From Anabaena cylindrica PCC 7122 (GTDB lineage: Bacteria > Cyanobacteriota > Cyanobacteriia > Cyanobacteriales > Nostocaceae): a stretch of 64,000 nt of DNA. This document shows positions 57,352 to 64,000 of this stretch, piece after piece. Location: NCBI RefSeq assembly GCF_000317695.1, contig NC_019771.1, positions 682,001 to 746,000 of the forward strand, written 5' to 3'. The stretch's first letter is position 1. Each line of letters begins with the position of its first letter. Below the pieces are notes generated by a model. It searched no databases. It saw only the letters and a list, made by a program, of their open reading frames with translations, and was not told the origin of the DNA. The position numbers were made by a program, and so were the translations under genes.

Positions 57352-57766
57352 GTTTCAACTACCATCCCGACTAGGGGTGGGTTGAAAGCTTTGTACGAGC
57401 AGACAACATTTTAGTTTTCCTCCAAAGTTTCAACTACCATCCCGACTAGGGGTGGGTTGAAAGTCACCCCGCTGCATCCATTCCTCTACTTTTTCAAAAG
57501 TTTCAACTACCATCCCGACTAGGGGTGGGTTGAAAGTTTTATGATCGAAGAAATCAAGGATAGCTGTACCTCAAGTTTCAACTACCATCCCGACTAGGGG
57601 TGGGTTGAAAGTCCACAATCCGCGTTTGCGATCGCAATTAGCACCCCCCGGTTTCAACTACCATCCCGACTAGGGGTGGGTTGAAAGAAGCGAGAGAAAG
57701 AAATACCAGAAACAGAATATATCGTTGAGGTTTCAACTACCATCCCGACTAGGGGTGGGTTGAAAG
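57352..57766 (+). CRISPR. type V-K CRISPR array, six repeats and five spacers
   Basis: Six identical 37-bp repeats starting GTTTCAACTACCATCCC and ending GGGGTGGGTTGAAAG lie at 57352, 57427, 57500, 57575, 57651 and 57730. Spacers are 38, 36, 38, 39 and 42 bp. The array follows the tracrRNA on the same strand, with about 185 bp of leader. I found no match of the spacers to this window; targets elsewhere are unknown. Confidence 0.97.
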
Positions 57767-57822
57767 ATAACTAGAATTTACTTGCGTTAACCATTAAAAT
57801 AAAATGGTTGCAAAATAGAAAT

Positions 57823-57866
57823 GATCATGGGAGGGTTGAAAGGAGTGCTGCGATCGAACACATATC
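57823..57866 (+). ncRNA. delocalised homing crRNA unit (degenerate repeat plus tRNA-matching guide)
   Basis: 56 bp after the array, 57823-57842 reads like the 3' half of the repeat (16 of 20 bases, ending GGGTTGAAAG). It is followed from 57843 by GAGTGCTGCGATCG, which equals tRNA-Ala bases 22-35 exactly; then A for C, then AC matches again. Delocalised short guides for homing to tRNA genes are established for V-K CASTs. The 3' limit of the guide is not visible in sequence. Confidence 0.9.
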
Positions 57867-57924
57867 AATAATCCAATAATGCCCTTGCAGCAATAATTTA
57901 TTGTATAGTAAATGTTAAGTTCAT

Positions 57925-58046
57925 GCGACATTAATTTGCGAAAACTTAGAATAATTAAATTGACTCTGAAAAACAACCACCACGACATTAATTTGCGAAT
58001 AACGACACTAAATTGCGAAAAGCGACATTTAATTTGCGAATGTACA
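57925..58046 (-). other. CAST right end with four TnsB-type sites
   Basis: Inverted sites lie at 57925-57942, 57983-57999, 58003-58019 and 58022-58040, followed by TGTACA as the terminus (58041-58046). Read inward, the outer 44 bases match the left end at 42 positions. The site spacing differs from the left end (four versus five sites, closer packing near the terminus), which can give the two ends different roles. Confidence 0.9.
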
Positions 58047-58053
58047 TATATAA

Positions 58054-58126
58054 TGGAGAATAGGAGACTCGAACCCCTGACCTCTGCGGTGCGATCGCAG
58101 CACTCTACCAACTGAGCTAATTCCCC
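58054..58126 (-). tRNA. tRNA-Ala(CGC), CAST attachment site
   Basis: The 73-nt cloverleaf folds fully: acceptor GGGGAAT/ATTCTCC, D arm GCTC-AGTTGGTA-GAGT, anticodon arm CTGCG-ATCGCAC-CGCAG, T arm AGGGG-TTCGAGT-CTCCT, discriminator A. The anticodon CGC reads GCG (Ala), and the G3:U70 pair that marks alanine tRNAs is present. CCA is not encoded. The gene is intact and its 3' end lies 7 bp from the CAST right end. Confidence 0.96.
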
Positions 58127-58168
58127 TTGCTAGTCTCAAGTTACTAACTCAGACAGCCGTACTATATG

Positions 58169-58918
58169 TTAACACTCAGGCAGGGTAGTTTTCACCTCTT
58201 TTTGCAAAAAAACTTCCTGTACCCGGTCTAATTCCAAATCAGTCAGATAATCTACTGTCCAGTTAGCTTGACGCTGAAGCATATGGAAGGGATAGGTATT
58301 AGCAACTCCCACAACTTGCATCTGAGCGCGTTTTGCAGCTTGAATACCCGCAGGAGTATCTTCAATTGCTAAACATTCCTGGGGTTGCAAATTCAAATCT
58401 GGATAAGCTTGATTAAGTTTTTCTACCGCTAATAAATAACCTTCTGGTTGGGGTTTACTGGTAGCGATGTCATCCCCGGTGACAATAATTTGAAAATATT
58501 CAGTCAGTTTGGCACGTTCTAGCACTAATTGTATTTCTTGTAGAAGAGAGTCACTAACCAACCCTAGTTTAATATTGTGCGATCGCGCCTGAAAAATTAA
58601 ATCATCTACACCAGCATACAAAGGCAATTTTTCTAGCTTCTCCAATTCCAACACATAAGCTTGCGCTTTACGGTTGAGCAAATCACTTAAATACTCTTCC
58701 GTAATCACCCTCCCACGATTTTTCAGCAGATCTTGAAAATAATCGCGATAGCTTTGCTTACCACAAGCATCACTTCGTCCAAGAGAAGCTTGACGTTCAT
58801 TTACCCGCTGAGGTTGAATATTCTCTTGAATCAGAATTTCATCAATCAGTTGTAGGTGAATTGGTTCATCCTTAATGATCACACCATTAAAATCAAACAA
58901 AACTGCCTTTAAACTCAT
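58169..58918 (-). CDS. HAD-superfamily hydrolase, beta-phosphoglucomutase-like
   Basis: The 249-residue Rossmann-type HAD protein has a helical cap. I chose the ATG at 58918 (MSLKAVLFDFNGV), which places the motif at residue 8, over the longer frame. Motif I reads FDFNGVI, so the second Asp of DxD, the usual acid/base, is Asn. Later motifs are LVSDS (Thr/Ser) and the Lys in TSKPQPEGYL, then IEDTPAGIQAA. The Asn change may slow turnover or alter the reaction; I recall the same variant in other cyanobacteria. The substrate is unknown. Confidence 0.8.
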   Translation of the reverse strand: MSLKAVLFDFNGVIIKDEPIHLQLIDEILIQENIQPQRVNERQASLGRSDACGKQSYRDYFQDLLKNRGRVITEEYLSDLLNRKAQAYVLELEKLEKLPLYAGVDDLIFQARSHNIKLGLVSDSLLQEIQLVLERAKLTEYFQIIVTGDDIATSKPQPEGYLLAVEKLNQAYPDLNLQPQECLAIEDTPAGIQAAKRAQMQVVGVANTYPFHMLQRQANWTVDYLTDLELDRVQEVFLQKEVKTTLPEC

Positions 58919-59125
58919 GCCACTATGCCAAACCTGGGGAAGCAATATCCTGCAAATTATTATTATCCATTTTGGTGTTCGTTAATGTCAGCATTAGGTT
59001 GACAAATACATTACCTATGTATTACATTTATAATACAAGCTCATGAAGGCTATTAAATTCTATGTCTAAATCTATACTAGCAATATAGACTGTTATGTTT
59101 ACAATTCCTCTTAAAAATTCAAATT

Positions 59126-60307
59126 ATGCCCTACGAACAATTAGGAATTAACACTCCATCACCCGTTTTATCTTGGGCAAATCATCCATTAGGCTCAGAT
59201 GAAATCAAGATGGCAAAGAATGTAGCATCATTGCCATTTGTGTTTAAACACGTTGCTCTAATGCCAGATGTTCACTTAGGCAAAGGAGCCTTAGTTGGTT
59301 CAGTAATTGCCACTAAAGAAACCATTATTCCTGCTGCCGTCGGCGTAGATCTAGGTTGTGGTATGAGTGCCATTAAAACACAATTTAAAGGTGAACAACT
59401 AGAAGGTAAACTCAAGAAAATTCGCCTAGATATTGAAGCCGCAATTCCTACAGGATTCAATGAAAACAAAGATGTAGAAAAATCAGCTTCTAACTGGCAA
59501 CGCTGGCGCGATTTTAAAGACTTGCATCGTGGTGTGCAAGACTTAGAAAGCAAAGCCATGAAACAAATGGGTTCCCTGGGGGGAGGCAATCACTTTATTG
59601 AGATTTGTCTTGATACAGAGAACCAAGTTTGGCTGATGTTGCATTCCGGTTCTCGCAACATTGGGAATAAACTAGCACAATGCCATATTAATACAGCCAA
59701 AGAATTAGCAAAAATGGCAGGTGAAAAATTACCTGATCCTGATTTAGCTTACTTTGTGGCTGGTACACCAGAATTTCAGGCATACTGGAAAGACTTACAA
59801 TGGGCGCAAAATTACGCACTTTTTAACCGTGATGTCATGATGGCACGATTTAAACGCATCGTCGAAAAACATCTAGTAGGTGGAAAAGTGACTAAACCTT
59901 TATTAGAAGTAAATTGTCATCATAATTACGCCGAAAAAGAAGTACATTTTGGCGAAGATGTGTATGTAACTCGTAAAGGTGCAGTCCGCGCTCAAACAGA
60001 AGATTATGGGATTATTCCTGGTTCAATGGGAGCAAAATCTTTCATTGTCAAAGGTAAAGGTAATGCTCATAGTTTTTGTTCCTGTAGTCATGGTGCAGGG
60101 CGTATAATGTCCAGAAGCAAGGCCAAAAATGTCTATACACTTGATGATTTAATTGAGCAAACTCAGGGTGTAGAATGCCGCAAGGATACAGGGGTTTTAG
60201 ATGAAATTCCTGGTGCTTATAAACCTATTGAACAGGTGATGGAAAATCAAGCTGATTTGGTAGAAATAGTGGCAACACTCAAACAGGTTATGTGTGTTAA
60301 AGGCTAA
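59126..60307 (+). CDS. rtcB: RtcB-family RNA ligase
   Basis: The 393-residue ligase joins 2',3'-cyclic phosphate or 3'-phosphate ends to 5'-OH RNA using GTP and Mn2+. Motifs are VDLGCGMSA (metal Cys), GGGNHFIEI, LHSGSRNIGNKLA, VNCHHNYAEKE, SMGAKSFIVKG and the nucleophile His in SHGAGRIMSR. It is of the shorter RtcB type common in cyanobacteria. The gene is not part of an operon and is followed by a hairpin terminator. A role in tRNA or RNA repair is possible; the location by tRNA-Ala is probably coincidental. Confidence 0.92.
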   Translation: MPYEQLGINTPSPVLSWANHPLGSDEIKMAKNVASLPFVFKHVALMPDVHLGKGALVGSVIATKETIIPAAVGVDLGCGMSAIKTQFKGEQLEGKLKKIRLDIEAAIPTGFNENKDVEKSASNWQRWRDFKDLHRGVQDLESKAMKQMGSLGGGNHFIEICLDTENQVWLMLHSGSRNIGNKLAQCHINTAKELAKMAGEKLPDPDLAYFVAGTPEFQAYWKDLQWAQNYALFNRDVMMARFKRIVEKHLVGGKVTKPLLEVNCHHNYAEKEVHFGEDVYVTRKGAVRAQTEDYGIIPGSMGAKSFIVKGKGNAHSFCSCSHGAGRIMSRSKAKNVYTLDDLIEQTQGVECRKDTGVLDEIPGAYKPIEQVMENQADLVEIVATLKQVMCVKG

Positions 60308-60336
60308 AAAAAGGTGGGTAATGCCCACCTTTTTCT
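60308..60336 (+). terminator. intrinsic terminator of rtcB
   Basis: Stem AAAGGTGGG/CCCACCTTT with a TAATG loop, followed by a T-run, directly after the rtcB stop. The remaining gap to 61024 contains two palindromic repeats and otherwise AT-rich DNA with a possible short direct repeat (GTTGGGTT) near 60785-60880. Confidence 0.85.
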
Positions 60337-60517
60337 AACGCTTAAAATCTAGGGTTTCGTCTGTATACAGATATATTTAACTCCGCTGCGTTGCGTATTG
60401 CTAATGCTTCTGTCAGGGATACAATATGACATAGAAAAACCCTGTTAAAACATCCTCTAATTTAATACCAATAAATCAAAGATTTTAGAGGATGTTTAAA
60501 AAATTAGGTAGAATAGA

Positions 60518-60636
60518 TATAGCAATTCCCAATCTCATGAAATACACCCCACCCGCGCTGTCGCGCACCCTCCCCTTACCAAGAGGAGGGTTGGGGAGGG
60601 GTAATTTTGTATCTAACTAGATTGGGAAAGGCTATA
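60518..60636 (-). repeat. family A palindromic repeat
   Basis: Complete inverted-orientation copy (TATAGCAATTCCC ... GGGAAAGGCTATA) with the GCGCTGTCGCGC inner stem. It abuts a family B repeat at its right end, sharing the TATA junction. Confidence 0.85.
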
Positions 60637-60740
60637 TAACGGTATGCATTTGAATTAAATACATCATAGCCCCCTCCCCGCAAGCGATGAGGGGTTTGGG
60701 GGTGGGGTTCTTGTATCTCATTCAACTGAGAACCGCTATA
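60635..60740 (-). repeat. family B palindromic repeat
   Basis: Copy of the element at 23068-23173 in the opposite orientation, starting TATAACGGTATGC and ending GAGAACCGCTATA. It is directly joined to the preceding family A element, which may mean that one targeted the TATA end of the other. Confidence 0.8.
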
Positions 60741-61023
60741 GAATAATTAGTCAGTATTCAATACTGCTCGGTTAATAATTTTTGTAGGTTGGGTTGTCGA
60801 AAGATCCCGTAGGATACGATAGTGAAAACCAACAAACGCTTGTAAATGTTGGGTTTAGTTTCTCAACCCAACCTGCGTAATTTTATTTTTTTGAGGTTAA
60901 ATGACAGGTATTGAGTTAGTATTTACTATATTATGATAAAACTTAATTTTTGAAAATAAAAATGTTGATAAAAATATTACCTGCTCTATTCTCTGTGATT
61001 GAGAAGAGAGTTGGTAGATCGCT

Positions 61024-61956
61024 ATGATCTTGTTTTTTAGTAATATATTCAGCCAGTGGGTAACAGCTGCTGTAAGGCTCAAAATTTTCACCCAAAAACT
61101 TACACAAAACCACCTGCGGATTCAGGGAATCATACTGTTTGTTATCATCAACATCATTTGGGGTACAACCTTTCCACTGATTGAAAAAACAGTCGGTAGC
61201 CTTTCACCAAGTGTATTAATTGCAACGCGGTTTTGTGTGGCTGCATTATTATTTAGTGGCAACTTGCGTGGTCTAAACAAGCTGATATTACGCGATGGTT
61301 TACTGCTAGGACTCGTATTTTTTGCCTATCTAGCTATTGAAACAATTGCTCTTGAGAGCATTCATGCAAACCGAGCAGCATTTATCGTTAGCCTAAGTGC
61401 AATTTTAGTACCTTTACTGGGGTCGTTTTTTGGTCGGCGCTTACCTGGGAAAACTTTCTTTTCTGCCGGACTTGCTGTTATTGGTATTGGCGTAATGTTT
61501 TGGGGAGGGGGAGTATTAGGAATTGGTGATTTGTTAATGCTAGGTGATGCTGTTCTTTATGCGGTTTATACTCTAATTTTAGAACAAATAGCGCCACGCC
61601 ATCCATCTTTATCACTTACTAGCATCCAATTATTTGTAATTGCAATACTGGGCGCACTCTGGAGTAACACAAGCTTAATTGATGAGATGAATATTATCAA
61701 TGAAAACTGGGGGGTAATTTTCTACCTGGGGCTGGTTGCAACTGCCATAGTGATCTGGCTTCAGACAGTAGCGCAACAATGGATTCGGTCTGAAGAAGCG
61801 GCTTTACTCTACACACTTGAGCCAATATTTTCAGCGATATTCTCATTTTTGATACTTGGCGAACAGCTTGGGCTAAGTGGTTTCATTGGTGCAACTTTTG
61901 TTTTATCGGCAATAGTTTTTAGCCAAAAGCCTCAAGATTTACAGCTAGATACATAG
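61024..61956 (+). CDS. EamA/DMT-family transporter
   Basis: The 310-residue membrane protein has ten predicted helices in two EamA repeats (about 38-165 and 175-303), with the family's IIWGTTFPLIEK near the first helix and EPIFSAIFSFLILGEQL in the second half. Such exporters move amino acids or other small metabolites; the substrate cannot be inferred. The first 35 residues before the first helix are unusually long, so a later start is possible. Confidence 0.82.
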   Translation: MILFFSNIFSQWVTAAVRLKIFTQKLTQNHLRIQGIILFVIINIIWGTTFPLIEKTVGSLSPSVLIATRFCVAALLFSGNLRGLNKLILRDGLLLGLVFFAYLAIETIALESIHANRAAFIVSLSAILVPLLGSFFGRRLPGKTFFSAGLAVIGIGVMFWGGGVLGIGDLLMLGDAVLYAVYTLILEQIAPRHPSLSLTSIQLFVIAILGALWSNTSLIDEMNIINENWGVIFYLGLVATAIVIWLQTVAQQWIRSEEAALLYTLEPIFSAIFSFLILGEQLGLSGFIGATFVLSAIVFSQKPQDLQLDT

Positions 61957-62112
61957 GTTACTGTCAGCGAACTCATATCTATCGTGCTGGTTATCTCGCT
62001 GGCTAATTGTAAAAAATCAAACAATTGGCAATCTTGAATTATCTTATGGGATTTAGCGGTTGTTGGGACTAGTGCAAGATGTAAAATGACTAGAAACACA
62101 TTGATCTAAAGT

Positions 62113-62949
62113 ATGACTAATCAATCTACTATCCCTGTAATTGTCAACGGTGCAGCTGGCAAAATGGGACGTGAGGTAATCAAAGCGATCGCTCAAGCAC
62201 CAGATATGATTTTAATGGGCGCTCTCGATACCTCTCCAGAACATCAAGATAAGGATGCAGGAGAACTGGCCGGTTTAAGCGAACCGTTGGAAGTGCCAAT
62301 TACCAATCAATTAGAGCCGATGTTAGGCTATGTGGCAGGTGAAAGGCAGATGGCACCAGGGGTAATGGTAGATTTTACCCATCCTGATGCAGTTTACGAT
62401 AATGTGCGAAGTGCGATCGCTTATGGTATTCGTCCAGTAGTCGGAACTACAGGTTTAAGTCCTCAACAAATTCAAAATTTGACCGACTTTGCCGAAAAAG
62501 CGAGTACAGGTTGCTTGCTGATTCCTAATTTCTCCATTGGTATGGTATTGCTGCAACAAGCTGCTGTCACCGCTTCCCAGTATTTTGATCATGTAGAAAT
62601 TATCGAACTGCATCACAACCAAAAAGCCGACGCACCAAGCGGTACAGCTATTCAAACGGCGCAGTTATTAGCAGAATTAGGTAAAACCTTTAACCCGCCT
62701 CAAGTCGAAGAAACAGAAAAGATCCCAGGTGCTAGAGGCTCTTTAGCCGATGAAGGGATTAGAATTCATAGTATCCGCCTACCAGGACTAATTGCCCATC
62801 AGGAAGTGATATTTGGCGCAGCAGGGCAAATTTACACATTACGTCATGATACAAGCGATCGCTCCTGCTATATGCCCGGAGTCTTACTAGCAATTCGCAA
62901 AGTAAACCAGTTAAAGTCATTAGTATATGGATTAGAAAAAATACTTTAA
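62113..62949 (+). CDS. dapB: 4-hydroxy-tetrahydrodipicolinate reductase
   Basis: This 278-residue enzyme of the lysine/diaminopimelate pathway has the NAD(P)-binding motif VNGAAGKMGREV at the N-terminus, PVVGTTG and IPNFSIGM in the middle, and the catalytic ELHHNQKADAPSGTA (His and Lys pair), followed by GARGSLADEGIRIHSIRLPG. Length and motifs are fully typical. Heptamer repeats follow, then a membrane protein gene in the same direction. Confidence 0.95.
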   Translation: MTNQSTIPVIVNGAAGKMGREVIKAIAQAPDMILMGALDTSPEHQDKDAGELAGLSEPLEVPITNQLEPMLGYVAGERQMAPGVMVDFTHPDAVYDNVRSAIAYGIRPVVGTTGLSPQQIQNLTDFAEKASTGCLLIPNFSIGMVLLQQAAVTASQYFDHVEIIELHHNQKADAPSGTAIQTAQLLAELGKTFNPPQVEETEKIPGARGSLADEGIRIHSIRLPGLIAHQEVIFGAAGQIYTLRHDTSDRSCYMPGVLLAIRKVNQLKSLVYGLEKIL

Positions 62950-62952
62950 AGA

Positions 62953-63079
62953 AGAAGTCAGGAGTCAGGAGTCAGGAGTCAGGAGGAATAAAGAAGTTAA
63001 CTCATTACTCACAACTCAGCACTCGGTACTCGGTACTCATTACTCACAACTCATTACTCACAACTCAGCACTCATAACT
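62953..63079. repeat. heptamer STRR and degenerate ACTCA-type repeats
   Basis: Four tandem AGTCAGG heptamers (about 62955-62983) are followed by a degenerate run built from CTCATTACTCACAA/CTCAGCACTC/GGTACTC units up to the next start codon at 63081, so the ribosome-binding region of that gene is inside repeat sequence. Confidence 0.85.
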
Positions 63080-63080
63080 C

Positions 63081-63788
63081 ATGTTAGTTCCTCTAACTCG
63101 GTCAAAATTTGAACAAATTATGCCCCTCATTGCTACCGGGATGCAGTACAAGTACTATTGGGGCAAATCTGCCAGTTTTTTGCAGAGGCTGTTAATTTCT
63201 GTAGTGTCCGTAGTTGTGATTCTGCTAGTACAACTCCTATTTAAGTTGGACTTTAGTGTAATATTTATCTTCGGGGTATTTAGTGCTTTTTTTTGGCTCT
63301 GGTATCCCGTATTTCAAGCTAGTACACGCAATGCAAAATGCCGTCGTTACAAATACAGCGGCTTTTTTCGTGGGCGAGTCCTAGATTGGTGGATTACAGA
63401 CAAATTGACTGGTAAACAAGAAACCGTCAATAACAAAGGCGATTTGGTAATTATCGAAAACCGCGAAAAACGGATTAACTTAGAAATAGGCGATGACACA
63501 GGATTTACTGTCGAGTTTGATGCCCCATTACGTCCTGCTCATAAAGCGATCGCACGTGGTCAAATAGCAGAAATGATCGTCATGTCAAATCGCCCAGATT
63601 TAAGCAGCATCGAAGAATTTAGCAACATCTACATTCCCAGTCGTAACCTATGGGTCAGTGACTATCCCTACGTGCGAGAAGATTTATTTAATGAAGTCAG
63701 TCTTCGCTTACGAGAAAACCAACAGGAAAAACCTCGTCGTCGCCGTCGTCCAGAAAGTCAGAGAAGCAGAGAGGATGATCAATATTAA
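63081..63788 (+). CDS. cyanobacterial membrane protein of unknown function
   Basis: The 235-residue protein has two membrane helices (about 38-55 and 60-78), then a soluble domain (about 90-205) and a highly basic, then acidic tail of the RRRRRPE...REDDQY type. No named domain is recognised. It is a conserved-looking gene downstream of dapB; the soluble part would face the cytoplasm if the basic segments follow the positive-inside rule. Start at ATG 63081. Confidence 0.7.
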   Translation: MLVPLTRSKFEQIMPLIATGMQYKYYWGKSASFLQRLLISVVSVVVILLVQLLFKLDFSVIFIFGVFSAFFWLWYPVFQASTRNAKCRRYKYSGFFRGRVLDWWITDKLTGKQETVNNKGDLVIIENREKRINLEIGDDTGFTVEFDAPLRPAHKAIARGQIAEMIVMSNRPDLSSIEEFSNIYIPSRNLWVSDYPYVREDLFNEVSLRLRENQQEKPRRRRRPESQRSREDDQY

Positions 63789-63814
63789 TTCCTCCCCATC
63801 TCCCCATATCTTTT

Positions 63815-64000
63815 CTAACTTCCCCCATTCCTATCTTGTCCGTAGGCTTGCCAAGCTAAATCAACCAAACCATTGACAATTGCAGCTGCCACAACTGCAT
63901 TACCCTTGCGACTGTCAATAGTAATATAAGGTACTAAAGATTCTTGCAAACGTTCTTTATCAGTATCCACATTGATAAATCCTGCCGGAGTTGCAATTAT
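63815..64000 (-). CDS. cobH: precorrin-8X methylmutase, 3' end only
   Basis: The reverse frame from the window edge to a TAG at 63815-63817 encodes the last 61 residues of a protein. ATPAGFINVDTDKERL, VPYITIDSRKGNAVVAAAIVNGLV match the C-terminal part of CobH/CbiC, which moves a methyl group in precorrin-8X during cobalamin synthesis. The usual GRKGGS reads SRKGNA. The rest lies outside the window. Confidence 0.8.
   Translation of the reverse strand: MIATPAGFINVDTDKERLQESLVPYITIDSRKGNAVVAAAIVNGLVDLAWQAYGQDRNGGS

Larger units (their letters stand above)
35098..58046. mobile_element. type V-K CRISPR-associated transposon (CAST), complete
   Basis: The element is about 22,949 bp and bounded by inverted ends. 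The outer 44 bases of the two ends differ at only two positions, both start TGTAC, and the inward repeats have the form TTCGCAAATTAAATGTCGC. Order: left end, tnsB, tnsC, tniQ, about 16 kb of defence cargo, cas12k, tracrRNA, CRISPR array, delocalised guide, right end. No tnsA gene is present, so transposition is expected to be replicative (cointegrate-forming), as known for V-K elements. Flanking pentamers are GCTAT on the left and TATAT on the right, not a clean 5-bp duplication. The TnsB, TnsC and Cas12k sequences look very like AcCAST of Anabaena cylindrica, from memory. Confidence 0.93.

Noticed and set aside
57094..57358. Short frames on both strands between the tracrRNA and the array
   Set aside because: They overlap the tracrRNA 3' part and the array leader, and the tracrRNA blocks explain the sequence better.
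57352..57766. Self-targeting array spacers
   Set aside because: I compared the five spacers by eye with the window and found no match; only the delocalised guide matches, and it matches the tRNA gene.
35098..58046. Perfect 5-bp target-site duplication
   Set aside because: GCTAT and TATAT agree at only three positions; I do not call it a duplication.
57794..58111. 105-codon frame on the minus strand across the guide unit, right end and tRNA
   Set aside because: It overlaps the delocalised guide, the TnsB sites and the tRNA and has no protein-like pattern.

Overview
The window is chromosomal DNA from a heterocyst-forming filamentous cyanobacterium of the Nostoc/Anabaena type. The evidence is a hetZ-patU pair, tandem AMIN-type amiC cell-wall amidases next to murI and the prenyl diphosphate synthase gene sds (an order I recall from Anabaena PCC 7120), mreBCD, many HIP1 palindromes (GCGATCGC), heptameric short tandem repeats (GACTCCT/AGGAGTC) and several families of small palindromic repeats. 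All family names come from reading motifs and from memory; no database search was possible.

Positions 1-22174 are mostly core genes: a transglutaminase-like membrane protein that has lost its catalytic Cys and His, patU, hetZ, sds, murI, two amiC genes, a cation/proton antiporter, a SIMPL-domain protein, a short SSB, mreB-mreC-mreD and ribD. Positions 22175-35097 are a repeat-rich defence region: a phosphorothioation-associated putative methyltransferase with duplicated outer domains, an M15-like peptidase-fold protein, and a type I restriction-modification system (hsdS, hsdM, hsdR) interrupted by a VapBC-like toxin-antitoxin pair and a DUF559 nuclease-like gene.

Positions 35098-58046 are a complete type V-K CRISPR-associated transposon (CAST) of about 22.9 kb. 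It has near-identical inverted ends with repeated TnsB-type sites, tnsB-tnsC-tniQ at the left and, at the right, cas12k with degraded RuvC motifs, a tracrRNA, a six-repeat CRISPR array and a separate degenerate repeat-guide unit. The first 14 nt of that guide exactly match the tRNA-Ala(CGC) gene just outside the right end. The match sits behind a GTA PAM, 59 bp from the transposon end, so the element carries the guide that explains its own address. The sequence looks very close to the AcCAST described from Anabaena cylindrica.

The CAST cargo is a second defence island: a STAND NTPase with 12 tandem 40-residue repeats (frameshifted) followed by a CHAT caspase-like protease carrying the same short ITGD-N tag; a second type I RM system with a HEPN RNase-like gene between hsdR and hsdM; two small paralogous HTH-like proteins; and a fused GmrSD-type (DUF262/HNH) type IV restriction enzyme. 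A 35-codon ORF that may be a TnsA-like remnant overlaps the cas12k start by ATGA.

Positions 58054-64000 return to core genes: tRNA-Ala, a HAD hydrolase, rtcB, an EamA transporter, dapB, a membrane protein and the 3' end of a precorrin-8X methylmutase gene running off the window.
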